A stretch of DNA of 64,000 bases from Epithemia pelagica (Eukaryota; Bacillariophyta; Bacillariophyceae; Surirellales; Surirellaceae). Under the pieces are notes generated by a model. It was not told where the DNA came from. It saw only the letters and a list, made by a program, of their open reading frames with translations, and did no database searches. The position numbers were made by a program, and so were the translations under genes. Location of the stretch: positions 1,178,001 to 1,242,000 of the forward strand of contig OX337239.1 in assembly GCA_946965045.2 (NCBI GenBank), read 5' to 3'. This document shows, piece by piece, positions 31,312-41,512 of this stretch. Numbering within the stretch: the stretch's first letter is position 1; every line of letters starts with the position of its first letter.

Positions 31312-32791
31312 CATGACAGGTCCCAAACAAACCCACTGGCGTTAAAACCAGTTCTTGGTCCCCTTCAAGTTCCTAATTTTGCTTTCAACCGAGGCCAATA
31401 TGCTAGACTGTACACCGACAGCAAAAAATGTCCCTCGTGTAGACGAAGGATTGCCTGGCTTCAAAAAAGTTTTCAAGAAGACAGCGGGGTTCGCGCTGTA
31501 TTTCTCTTCTCAGTTCATGTCGTAGCACTCGATTACATATAATCCTGAATTATTTTTCACCCTTCAAATAGAGTCTGAAAGGAACATTCAATTGTCCTTG
31601 TAGTGACAACCAAACATGATCGACGCGTAACAAACCCTCCCCTTTCAGTCAGTTCGTCAGGAAAGGAGAGCCTTATTATCCCCGGCTAAAATGAATGAGA
31701 CATCTGTAAGCGAATGCGAGACGATATGACAAAAACGGCAGACATGTAATCGATTGGCATCGGAAAACTCACATACCTTGCAAGTCTGATTCTGTTCAAT
31801 GTGATAGACGACATACGGTCTTTGTCTCTTGTCTTAGGCACGAGTTTGCGAGTCTCGGTCATTTTGTGTTACAATGGCAATGTTTTGATGGAGTTTGGTG
31901 ACAACACAAGTTTCAAATTATGCGCTCCAAGCGCCAATAGCAAACCAGATTTTCGATGCGCCAATAGACTTGGTCCGTCTAATGGCGCATGGATGTGTGA
32001 TTTGTGAGGATGCAACAATCCGTATTTGAGCCCGACCATAATATCTTCTATGCGTCTGCCCCTCGTGTTCCGGTGATGCTTCATCCTACTCCTTGCAAAA
32101 CAATGAAGACAATTCTGGGGTAAGAAGTATCATTGTCGGCGTCGTATCGTCTCTCATTTTCTGTTGTTTGTTTCTTGTCCGCTCTTGGCCGAGTTTCCTT
32201 CCGGCTCTCATTCCCGTTTTTCGCGCAGGGCAATAGTAGCATTACCCGCGACCAAATTGCCGTAACTTCTTCTCTTGAGCAATCTCAGGCGCTCACATTT
32301 TGTTATCTGAATTTTACGGTGCTGTTTTTAAAACGTTTACTCGCCTGGGAGTCTTATTCGATTGGCCCAAGCATTTCTTATCACCGTTTATTCGATTGGC
32401 CCAAGCATTTTTGTTCGATCTCTCTCCGTCTGGGTTCCGGGCTGTTCTGGGTAGTCATTTTTTGCGCGACCACGTTTTGAAGACAACTCTACCTACTCCA
32501 ACTCCAAACGTAGCCGCTAGAGTAGAGGAAGAGATGGAGGCGTATCGTGTGCTGGCCTAGAGGTTAGAATTAGAGGTACATATGGAATGAGGCATGATGG
32601 ACTTGCCGCTCACCGTATCCTGGAACATCCAACGACGACCATGTGCATGAATTCACGGTATCAGGAAGGAGGAACTACTCCGATATTACTAAGGGTCTCC
32701 TAAAAATGAATCAGCAAAGAAAGATTTATGGATATGGAAAAGCATTACCTGCGACAGGCATTATCACAAACGGTAAGTTAGGCCCCGTTGC
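31312..32791. other. Intergenic region
   Basis: No supported gene. A short direct repeat TCGATTGGCCCAAGCATTT occurs at about 32358 and 32393. A frame at 32300-32560 has a protein-like composition but no start or domain (see rejected list). Confidence 0.4.
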
Positions 32792-33917
32792 TTAGACAAA
32801 CACAGCGGCAGGAAGCACAACAGCTAAGAGGGCAACCAACATGGCCATGGTGGGACCGGCAGGGGCAGCAGAAGGAGCGGCGGTGGGGGCAGACGAAGGA
32901 GCGGCGGTGGGGGCAGACGGAGGAGCGGTGGTGGGGGCAGACGAAGCGGGAGGCATCAAGACAGCGTCAATGACGTGGATGATACCATTGTTGGCCAAAA
33001 CATCAGCGACAATAACATTGGCATCGTTGACCATGACGGCACCAGTTTCGGCGTTCTTGTTGATATCCAAGTCACTGCCTTGCAAGGTAGAGAGGGTGGA
33101 GTCACCATCGGGGATGGCGGCAGATGCCACAACACCTTGGTGGACGTGGTAGGTCAAGATATCAACCAACATGTCCTTGCCTTCATCAGTCTTCAACGTA
33201 GCCAATGTTGCGGCTGGCAAGGCGGCAAAGGCTTCTTCGGAGGGAGCAAAGACAGTCAATCCATCAGTTGTGGAGAGGGTACCATCCAAATCAGCAGTCA
33301 CCACCAATTCGGCCAAAGTAGGGAGTTGGACCAAGGCAACGTCGACAATACTAGTGGACAAGAAGGTGGGTTGCAAGACAGTATCAATGACGTGGACGAT
33401 ACCATTGGAGGCGGTCAAATCTACTGTCGTGATGGTCGAGTCGCCATTGATGACGACATTGCCGTTATCCACAGCAAAGGAAATGGTTTCCCCGTTCAAC
33501 ATTTCCAAAGGAGTGGTTCGTGCGATAACGTCCGAGGAAGGCAAGTTGACATTGGCCACATGGTACGTCAAAATGTCGGTCAAATGCAAGGTCCAGGGAT
33601 CGGTAACGAGCTTGTCCACCAATCCGGCGGGCAAGGCGGCAAAGGCATCGTCGTCGGGAGCAAAGACACTGTAGAACGCGAAACAGGACGGTGAGGAGGA
33701 TCCAATTGTCGGGTGCAAAACACACATGCTCAAGACGAGATATGAGTGCCACGTACGTAAAGGGTCCAGCGCCACCAAGAGCTTCTTCCAATCCGGCGGC
33801 CAAGACGGCCGTTTCCAAAGTGGTCAAGTCGGCTCTGTTGACCACAGTTGTGACCACAGTGGCCGAAGAAGTCGCGGCCATCAAGGCGGCCGTCAAGGCA
33901 GAGGCAGAGAAACGCAT
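32792..33917 (-). CDS. Secreted fasciclin (FAS1) protein with two FAS1 domains, two exons
   Basis: Cell-surface adhesion-type protein, 345 aa. Exons 33917-33757 and 33668-32792; the 88-nt intron (GTACGT…TTCTACAG) splits FAS1 domain 1 and splicing restores GAGPFT|VFAPDDDAFAALPAG. Signal peptide MRFSASALTAALMAATSSAT. FAS1 domain 1: VFAPDDDAFAALPAG, LTDILTYHV, GIVHVIDTVLQP. Domain 2: TVFAPSEEAFAALPAATL, LVDILTYHVHQG, GIIHVIDAVLMPP. A Pro/Ala/Ser/Thr repeat (SAPTAAPS) follows, probably O-glycosylated. The last 20 residues are hydrophobic (MLVALLAVVLPAAVFV) and end at the stop, as in a GPI-anchor signal. FAS1 proteins occur in diatom adhesion and extracellular matrix; that role here is inference. 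Confidence 0.93.
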
Positions 33918-35149
33918 ACTTGAAATGAGTAGTTGTGGTCAAACAAGAACGTTCTATGAGGGAGTCGGTTCCAAAAATTGTGATACCAACGAGCAAGGCA
34001 AGAGAGGGATGTGAGAAAGAGATGTGTGTGATGGATCCTGGATTTGATCGCTGTCATTCTCATTGTTTTAGTTTGTCTTGGAGATTCCGTTGGATTCCAA
34101 ATCCTGGAAACAGGGCCATTGTCATGGTCGCGGAGAGGAATCGTACCAAATCTTCATTTAACAGTATCTTACGTGACGTATGACGTCAATCGTCCAAATC
34201 CCGTGCGCCGTCCAGGACACGTCAGGGCGACTCGTCTGACTCCGAACTGTGTCATTGTCCCAGAGTGAACCAACAACGACCACTCCCGGGAACGAATGGC
34301 CTCGTTCGCACCTCGCACGCGTGACGCGTACCTCCTCGGAGAGAACTGGAAGCAGATTGCTCTTAGAGCATCTGAGAAACGTCAAGCTATGCCATTGTCA
34401 TGGTCGCGGAGAGGAATCGTACCAAATATTCATTTAACAGTATCTTACGTGACGTATGACGTCAATCGTCCAAATCCCGTGCGCCGTCCAGGACACGTCA
34501 GGGCGACGCTTCTGACTCCGAACTATGTCATTGTCCCAGAGTTAACCAACAACGACCACTCCGGGGAACGAATGGCCTCGTTCGCACCTCGCACGCGTGA
34601 CGCGTACCTCCTCGGAGAGAACTGGAAGCAGATTGCTCTTAGAGCATCTGAGAAACGTCAAGCTATGTATAATAAAAACAGTACGAGTACTGTATCGTAC
34701 TGGTACTCGTACGTACGTGGACGTGGTCCAGTCATTCGGGTCGTCCGAGGGCTATACAACTGCGTTATTCCTTATTCTCAAGCTTGCACATGAAAAAATA
34801 ATGGGACTTCCCTTTTATTTTGAAGTTTTGGTCTTGGCCTTCCGTTGTGGGACTCTGCAATAAGCACATTGAAATTATTAAATTAGACAACAAGACCGGC
34901 TGGCGAAACATTTACTGGTCCAATACCCGTCGATCGTCCATGCTCGACGTTTCATTGAAGCGACCTAAGAGCTTTACTTTTATAATTTGGGTCGCTCTTA
35001 GGTTCGGTCAATCACAAAGATTCGGATTCGCTGCTCCCTCCGTCCGTTCCATTTCCATCGTGGACCTTGGATGCAGCCGCAGCGACAGTCGAGAAGAAGA
35101 ATCGAAATTGGTAGACATTCATCATACACGGGGAAAACCTTTCGCAATC
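33918..35149. promoter_or_regulatory. Divergent promoter region with duplicated CRE/CCRE-like motifs
   Basis: 1232 bp between divergent genes, largely a 276-bp tandem duplication (34116-34667). Each unit has the palindromic CRE TGACGTCA (34181-34188; 34457-34464), an adjacent ACGTGACGTA, a further ACGTCA, and TGACGC (34322-34327 and its copy). Phaeodactylum CO2/cAMP-responsive elements are TGACGT, ACGTCA and TGACGC. Closer to the plus-strand gene is an inverted repeat ACCTAAGAGC (34963-34972) / GCTCTTAGGT (34994-35003) around a TTTTATAATT TATA-like sequence. A regulatory role is inference. Confidence 0.5.
34116..34667 (+). repeat. 276-bp tandem duplication
   Basis: Unit 1 is 34116-34391 and unit 2 is 34392-34667; both start CCATTGTCATGGTCGCGG and end GAAACGTCAAGCTATG. 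Only scattered substitutions separate them. 276 is a multiple of three, so a frame can read through both copies, but no known protein results. Confidence 0.92.
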
Positions 35150-38100
35150 ATGGATCCATCCTCCTCCGCCAAAGAAGCGGTCACCGAAACGGGTGATAAG
35201 GTGATTCATGTATCCCAACCACCACCCACCACCAAACCAATGGATCCTCCATCCGCTCCATCTACTACGACTACGACTACGACTACTACCACATTGCCAG
35301 TGGTGGAATCCAAACCCTTGACGGCTACTGCTGCACCTGCGGCGAATGAGGAAACGGCTCCTCCTCCGACCAGCCAGAAAGATTCCACACCCTCTGTGCC
35401 ACCCAAAGCGAACAAGGAAGACAAGAATGAAACACAAGAGAAACACTCAACGCACGACGACGACAAGGACGTGAATAAAGCAAAATCAGTAGAACTAACA
35501 GAGAGTGACAAACAGAAGGAGTCTGTGGCTGTGGCAAGTAAAGAACCGGAGAAGGAAATGGCAGCCACATCACCCAAACAGGGAGAAGAGAAGAAGGGAA
35601 ACACAAAGGATGACGGTGAACCATCTACTACGGACAATCCTTCCACGCAAGACAAAGAACAACCAGATCAGGAACCGGCCCAATCCAGTCCCAAAAAGCA
35701 AACCGAACGTGATCCAGAAGAAGAAGAAACCGAAACGACGTCTGCCGCTCTTCCATCATCATCAAGTCCCAAGAAATTCACCTTTCCCTCGGCGACAACG
35801 ACAGCGGCCAATCCATTCTCGCCATCCTCCTTGAGCCAGCACTTGACCAAGACAGGGAATGCGAATCCAGAAGCAACGACAGCTGCCTCGACAGCCAACA
35901 CGGCCACGGCCACCTCGGATCCTGGTACACCCAAGAAGGATGATGCGGGTGGTGGGAACAAGGAGGACCCTCCGGGCGATACGGCAGAGGCTACCAGTGA
36001 GACCATCACCACCACCACCACCAAGACCCAAACGGTCGACTCTACATCGACCGAAACCAACAAGAACAAGAAAGGCGGAGATTCCTCCAAAACAACCAAA
36101 CCATCAGGCCGTAAGAGTAGTAGTAAGAACAATGCAAGTCAATCGAAACCACCCCATTCGGTCAAACGCGATGACAAGGTGGAAGTTCGATGGAACTTGG
36201 CACGTCCCTCGGGACGGAAGAAGGTGGAAGAATTGGTGTGGTGGGCGGCCAAGATTGTTTCCAAGTCGTCGTCTTCCAAAGAGGAATGGACCTTGCATTA
36301 CGAGCCCCTACCGGATTGGGGGTTTTCCGAGTCCTCGACACACAAGGTAATCTTTCTCACCGATTCCACCCTCAAGGACGTAGAATCCAAGGCCATCTTG
36401 ACGTATCGCAAGGCGGCAAAAGGCCCCGAACAACGACCCAATTGTGTGTACAATTCCACTGTATCCCCCATTAGCTTGAGCAAGAACCGTCCTATGGAGT
36501 CGTCGCCACAGGTTGTCCGCAAAAAGAAACCCAAGGCGACGCCCAAAACCGCCACCACCAAACCAAAAACACCACCTGCGAAAAAACGCCCTTCCCCCAA
36601 GGTACGCCGTGCTCAGTCCACGGAGCGAAAAAAGGCGGCAGTTGCCAAGAAAAAGAAAAGTCCTCAAAAGATGAAAAAGAAGAAACCGGAAGATGAGGAC
36701 TATACTGCCCAACAAGAAGAAGAAGAGGAAGAGGAGGAGAAACTCACGTCTCGGACGTCTCGACGAAGTACACCCCGACAAAACTCGAAGCAACGATCGT
36801 CGTCTCGGTCCCAATCACCGGCCAAAAAGCCAAGGGTGGCAGCGGTGGTCTTGTCTCCTTCACCACGCAAAGCTGCGGCAACCAAGAAAACCAGCAACAA
36901 AGCCACCACTCGTACGGCACGAGCATCGTCACCCAAAAAGCAAGCGCCACCAACCAAACCAGAACCGCCCAAACGTTGGTTGCGATCGTCGTTGGAAGCA
37001 CCACCCGCCGTAGAACCCTTGGGACCGACACGACGTTCGTCGACAAGTAAATCACCCCGTCGCAAGACCACACAGGACACTGTGGCCAAACGAACACGCC
37101 AAAGCAAATCCAACCAAGAAGAAGAGGAAGAAGAAGATGTCATTCTACCCTTGTCCAAACGGCCTCGTAAAAGTCCTAGCAAAGATGCCAAGAAAAACCA
37201 AGAAAAGGAAGAAGCGACCTCTCTTGCTGACCAGGTTGCCAAGATTCAACAAGAAAATGAAGCACTCAAGGCACAAGTCGAACAATTGCGTGTGGGTGGT
37301 ACGGCCGCAATGGTGGCGGCTCCAGCAATTCCCAATGCACAGCAACAACAACATCAACAACGACAGGCTACTCTTCAGCTTTTGTTGCAAAATATCATGC
37401 TTCGACCAGCACCAGTGACTGTGGAGGATCAAAATATGAGGGGTAGGGCCATGCAGGAACTCTTGCGAGAAATGCAGCAACCACCGTCGAGTACAAATCA
37501 AATCATACTTCCTCCCCTTCCCATGACAACTGCCGTCATTTCACAACCGACCGCGCCGCAACAACAATGGCCTTTACAGCCACAACAAGTCTTTCCTCAA
37601 ATGACGCAGCCTCTGCTTTTGCCTAATCAAACCCAACAAACAGTCGCAGGACAACAACAGGCACAGGCTCTACTTCTGCCAAACCAAACCCAAATAGCAG
37701 CAGGACAACAACAGCAACAAGTGCCCAATCAACTGCTTACCAATGTGGCTAATACCATGGCGTGGCAACCACAAGCTCAGATGGCACCTGTGCAGCAACA
37801 GCAACAACAGCAAACCCTCAACAACCCCGCTTTGCAACAAACACAAACACAGAATCAAGTGAACCAGACCAGGAATACATTGCCAAATGCACAACAACCG
37901 TCACAGGGCAATCGGGCTGGAAAAGCTACAACTGCGCCTGTTGCGGCTCAGCCGCAAAGACAACAACGGTCGGTACAAGCCAAAACGCAAACACAACAAG
38001 CAGTTCAAACCAAGCAATTGCAGCAGCAACGACAGGTACTAAATCAACAGCAACAAGTCCGGAATCCCAATGTCGCGGGATTTATTCAACAGACTACACA

Positions 38101-38326
38101 GCAAGGATCGCGCCCTCAGCAGCAAATGTATCAACAATCATTCCAAAATACCAATCAGCAACGACCTCAACTGCCTGGACCAAACAGTGGAAGGGGAATC
38201 ATGCAGACTCGGCCGTACGTGGCGGCCCAACAACAGCGGCAACAAGCGTCCTCAACCAACACGCGAACTCCTGCTCAACAAAGTCCAAGGTCCAAGAACA
38301 AGACCACTCATATGACAACTTTGTAA
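35150..38326 (+). CDS. Large Lys- and Gln-rich nuclear-looking protein with a Tudor/agenet-like segment
   Basis: 1058 aa, single exon, ATG at 35150. Parts in order: Thr/Pro/Glu-rich disordered region (about 1-330); a folded segment KVEVRWNLARPSGRKKVEEL, VWWAAKIV, EEWTLHYEPLPDWGFSE, HKVIFLTDSTLKDVE, whose strand pattern and aromatic residues resemble Tudor/agenet/PWWP-type chromatin readers; a Lys/Arg/Ser/Pro-rich region with several basic nuclear localisation-like clusters; a short coiled coil (LADQVAKIQQENEALKAQVE); and a long Gln-rich tail. Composition fits a transcription or chromatin cofactor. The reading frame is open further upstream, and an ATG at 34940 is possible, but that stretch carries TATA-like and inverted-repeat sequence, so I prefer 35150. 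Family is not recognised. Confidence 0.82.
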   Translation: MDPSSSAKEAVTETGDKVIHVSQPPPTTKPMDPPSAPSTTTTTTTTTTLPVVESKPLTATAAPAANEETAPPPTSQKDSTPSVPPKANKEDKNETQEKHSTHDDDKDVNKAKSVELTESDKQKESVAVASKEPEKEMAATSPKQGEEKKGNTKDDGEPSTTDNPSTQDKEQPDQEPAQSSPKKQTERDPEEEETETTSAALPSSSSPKKFTFPSATTTAANPFSPSSLSQHLTKTGNANPEATTAASTANTATATSDPGTPKKDDAGGGNKEDPPGDTAEATSETITTTTTKTQTVDSTSTETNKNKKGGDSSKTTKPSGRKSSSKNNASQSKPPHSVKRDDKVEVRWNLARPSGRKKVEELVWWAAKIVSKSSSSKEEWTLHYEPLPDWGFSESSTHKVIFLTDSTLKDVESKAILTYRKAAKGPEQRPNCVYNSTVSPISLSKNRPMESSPQVVRKKKPKATPKTATTKPKTPPAKKRPSPKVRRAQSTERKKAAVAKKKKSPQKMKKKKPEDEDYTAQQEEEEEEEEKLTSRTSRRSTPRQNSKQRSSSRSQSPAKKPRVAAVVLSPSPRKAAATKKTSNKATTRTARASSPKKQAPPTKPEPPKRWLRSSLEAPPAVEPLGPTRRSSTSKSPRRKTTQDTVAKRTRQSKSNQEEEEEEDVILPLSKRPRKSPSKDAKKNQEKEEATSLADQVAKIQQENEALKAQVEQLRVGGTAAMVAAPAIPNAQQQQHQQRQATLQLLLQNIMLRPAPVTVEDQNMRGRAMQELLREMQQPPSSTNQIILPPLPMTTAVISQPTAPQQQWPLQPQQVFPQMTQPLLLPNQTQQTVAGQQQAQALLLPNQTQIAAGQQQQQVPNQLLTNVANTMAWQPQAQMAPVQQQQQQQTLNNPALQQTQTQNQVNQTRNTLPNAQQPSQGNRAGKATTAPVAAQPQRQQRSVQAKTQTQQAVQTKQLQQQRQVLNQQQQVRNPNVAGFIQQTTQQGSRPQQQMYQQSFQNTNQQRPQLPGPNSGRGIMQTRPYVAAQQQRQQASSTNTRTPAQQSPRSKNKTTHMTTL

Positions 38327-38515
38327 AAAGTCACCGACCATATTATATTACGGTTAACTTGTCCAGCTTCCATGCATTCAAACTTTCTCATTTGAACCCA
38401 GGTTTCCATGTTTCAGTTAATGATCTAATCTTTCATGTACACGCACAGTGAGTTTGTGATGAGGAGTTTTTATTTCTAGAGAGTTTGTGATGAGTTTTAT
38501 TTTCTACACACAAGT

Positions 38516-41101
38516 TTACGTCCAAATATCCAATAAGAAGCGACCCTCTTGTTTCATGAGATTCAAATATTCCCATCCATTGTCATTGTCGTCATTGACC
38601 AACACTTTGGTGGCCAGTACCGATTGGACATCTTTGGCCATTTGATTGCCATCGCCACACACGTACAAATATCCTTGTTGGTCGCGCAACAAGTCTTGCA
38701 ACACGGATTTGGTGGACTCCTCTTGCATCATATCTTGAACATACTTGATGCGTTTCCCGTCCTTGTCATCTAAATCACGAGAAAAGGCGGTATATAATTT
38801 GGCAATGTACCCGTCTTGAACAAACTGTGCCAATTCGTCTCGATACAGGTGATCGTGATTGGCGTGGCGACATCCAAAAAAGACATGAATGGGGGGCAAC
38901 AATTGCGAAGCGGTTTGGGCAGGAACCAAGGCTTGGAGGTGACGCAAAAATCCCACAAAGGGTGCAATTCCAGTACCAGGTCCCACCAAAACCAAGGGTG
39001 GTGAGGTTTCGGTGGTGGTTTTGCTTGTCAAGCGGTCCAGGAGCGCCTTGGGAAGCCCGAAGTCCAAGGAAGGTTTGGGGAAAATGCGCACTTGGGGAGG
39101 ACCATTGATTATGTTCGAATCATTCTTGTCTTGAACCAACAAGGGGGACGCCAAACCTTCCAGATAGGTGGTAGCCAAACCATGAATACGACGACTGCGT
39201 CCAAACCCAGCTTGTCCTTCCGGTGGTGTTGGAATTGTAGGTGCGGTCGTCTTTGCTGATTCAAAGAGAATGGGAGTTTGATAATCCACCACGGCAAAGG
39301 CAACCGTCAAGGTCCGACAATCCTCTGTCTTGTTGTTATTGGTGATAGGACTCGAACTCACGGAATAATACCGTGGCACCAAGGCGGGTAGGACGGCAAA
39401 AACAGTGTCAATCGAACTCAGTAATTTGGTTTGCAAAGTGGGAAAGGCTTGGAGCAGATCCACAATGGACCACCGTTGTTGAACAATCAACGAGTCAAAC
39501 ATGCTGGCATACAATTCCTTGGTGGTCTTGGTCTCGTCCTTGTCTTGTTGTTTCTGGTGGTTGCAACATTCCTTGCCATACCACAAGGCCTGCAAGGCTT
39601 GCAATTCCGTTTTCTCTGGTTCGGTCATCTCGTCGACATTAGGAGTGGAATACAAGGCCACGAGTCGTTTCCAAACCCGTGTCGATTGCAAGGGTTGCGG
39701 CGACGACAGGTCCACATGCCACAAGAGAGCTTGTCGCAACGTCCCTCGGAAAAAGGGTTGTGCTGGCGCTTGTTTGGACAAGGCCACCGACGACGCATCC
39801 GTAATCGATGCCAGGGTTTGCAACTGTTGCATCATCCAATCCACATCCTTGGCAAAATTGGGCACGAGCAAACCCAACGAGTCACCGGGCTGAAACTTCC
39901 ATTGATCCTCTTTAGAGGGCAAGGACAAGGTGAGTTCCAGGACTCGCTTGCCATGTTGCTCCGACAATGCGGCATTTTCCAAGTCAAAGTGTTGATTGTA
40001 AATCTCACGAACACGTGGAACTGGCACGACGTCATCCAACGAGTGGACAGTGGCCGGTGCATTTTCTTCGGTTGCGACTTGTTGCGCAGCCTCGGTCGAG
40101 GTTTGTAGGGTCAAGTACCGTGCTGCACACAGGGTCGACGCAAATGGACGACTGGCGGAATAATACTCCTCATCCTCATCGTCGTTGTCGTCACTGACTT
40201 GGGAAGGAGTCGAGACCACCGGCAGGTGGGACGTGGTCGCATCCAAAAGGGTACAATACGTGACTGGCGCAGTGGGTGGATTGGTCGAAGCCGTCTTATT
40301 TCGCCACGATTGAAAGTCGTCATCATTCGGGGGCAACGAGGTCTGTTGTACCTGCGCTTGCCAACACGCCACACCCCAACCAAGGGTGGACGGATCCTTG
40401 CTGGATGATTCGGCTGTTTCACTGGAAGATGCTTTCGAGTGGGATGGTTCTGGTGCTGGTTCCAGTTCCTGGTCCTTCTCTCCGTTGGCGACTTGTTGTT
40501 CCGTTTCGTCGTCGGCCTTTTGGCCCGAAACCAAGTGTTGCTGCAAGGTTTTCCAAATGTCGGCCGTCCAGGGATCGACCACACCTTCGAGATTGCCCGT
40601 CCCTTCATCGGCACACACGAGCGGTTGGACCATGGTGGCACCCAAATCGCGTAATTTTCGATCCACCAATATGCCACAGGCACAAAATTGATCGTAATTG
40701 GTATCGCCCAAGGCCAAGACGGCACACAAGGATTTTTGAAAGAGTGTCGTGGGAGATTTGGTGCGTTTCAAGTAGCGGACAAACCGACTAATGTTTTCGG
40801 GGGCATCGCCATTGCCTGTCGTGGATGTGACCACCAAGACCACATTGGTCATGCCGCCATTCGTCGACGTGTCGTCGGCCGATGCTTCCCAAGTCGGCAG
40901 GCACTGCTTTTTGAATTGATTGCCTTCCCCACAAAAGACTTGGTCTTCGTTACAGTTGTACCACAAACTGTCTGGATTGGTTCGTGCTTGCTGTGCCAAC
41001 GATTTGGCAATGTCTTCGGCATTTCCGGTCGCCGAACCATAGAGGACAAACAAGGTTGGCACCGAAGCAGAATCAGGGGAGGTGGTGGTGGAAGAACACA
41101 T
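38516..41101 (-). CDS. MTRR: Diflavin reductase, methionine synthase reductase-like
   Basis: NADPH-dependent FMN/FAD oxidoreductase, 861 aa, single exon, ATG at 41101. FMN-binding flavodoxin domain: TLFVLYGSATGNAEDIAKSL, VVLVVTSTTGNGDAPENISR, CAVLALGDTNYDQFCACG. After an acidic linker (about residues 190-340) comes the ferredoxin reductase-like FAD domain (YNQHFDLENA, FQPGDSLGLLVPNF, ALVPRYYSVSSSP), then the NADP domain (LVLVGPGTGIAPFVGFLRHL, IHVFFGCRHANHDHLYRDEL, GYLYVCGDGNQMAKDVQ). The GTGIAPFVGF motif and C-terminal DIWT resemble methionine synthase reductase (…DIWS), which reactivates B12-dependent methionine synthase. No N-terminal membrane anchor as in P450 reductase. Other soluble diflavin reductases of this superfamily cannot be excluded. 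The length above the usual 600-700 aa comes from linkers. Confidence 0.8.
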   Translation of the reverse strand: MCSSTTTSPDSASVPTLFVLYGSATGNAEDIAKSLAQQARTNPDSLWYNCNEDQVFCGEGNQFKKQCLPTWEASADDTSTNGGMTNVVLVVTSTTGNGDAPENISRFVRYLKRTKSPTTLFQKSLCAVLALGDTNYDQFCACGILVDRKLRDLGATMVQPLVCADEGTGNLEGVVDPWTADIWKTLQQHLVSGQKADDETEQQVANGEKDQELEPAPEPSHSKASSSETAESSSKDPSTLGWGVACWQAQVQQTSLPPNDDDFQSWRNKTASTNPPTAPVTYCTLLDATTSHLPVVSTPSQVSDDNDDEDEEYYSASRPFASTLCAARYLTLQTSTEAAQQVATEENAPATVHSLDDVVPVPRVREIYNQHFDLENAALSEQHGKRVLELTLSLPSKEDQWKFQPGDSLGLLVPNFAKDVDWMMQQLQTLASITDASSVALSKQAPAQPFFRGTLRQALLWHVDLSSPQPLQSTRVWKRLVALYSTPNVDEMTEPEKTELQALQALWYGKECCNHQKQQDKDETKTTKELYASMFDSLIVQQRWSIVDLLQAFPTLQTKLLSSIDTVFAVLPALVPRYYSVSSSPITNNNKTEDCRTLTVAFAVVDYQTPILFESAKTTAPTIPTPPEGQAGFGRSRRIHGLATTYLEGLASPLLVQDKNDSNIINGPPQVRIFPKPSLDFGLPKALLDRLTSKTTTETSPPLVLVGPGTGIAPFVGFLRHLQALVPAQTASQLLPPIHVFFGCRHANHDHLYRDELAQFVQDGYIAKLYTAFSRDLDDKDGKRIKYVQDMMQEESTKSVLQDLLRDQQGYLYVCGDGNQMAKDVQSVLATKVLVNDDNDNGWEYLNLMKQEGRFLLDIWT

Positions 41102-41512
41102 GATGCTTTGCTTGGCAGGGTCGTCAATGTTCTGTGGAAAAGGAATCTATTGCGTTGTCCAAAACAGAGAACAAGCTTGTTGCAATGACAACAGGGATGA
41201 CGAGAATGGAAACAGTAGGGTTAGCAACACAACAAAAGTCCTTCTGCGAGAAAGAGGACGAGACACGAGACACGAGACACGAGGTTGATTTTTGTGAGAA
41301 GATGGGGGAACACCCTCTAGCACGTTCGTGCGTGAGTGCGTGGCACGGAACGTAGCACGTTCTAGCGACGATCGATGGGGAGGTTTGTGCTGTCGCTTTC
41401 GGGCCGCTTTAGATATCGGCGACTCCGTGAGGCGAAGGAGCGCATAGAGTGGGTAGCTGTTCCATAGTTCTATTGAGAGAAGAAACAATGGATGCATAGA
41501 CGTTGACGGACC
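41102..41512. promoter_or_regulatory. Divergent promoter, MTRR-like / JMJD4-like
   Basis: 411 bp between two divergent ATGs; both promoters must lie here. It includes a GACACGA tandem (about 41262-41282) and inverted GCACG-containing words near 41320-41360. Confidence 0.45.

Noticed and set aside
32300-32560. Plus-strand frame with protein-like residues (FYGAVFKTFTRLGVLFDWPK…)
   Set aside because: No ATG, includes a short nucleotide direct repeat, and no adjoining exon could be found; kept as intergenic.
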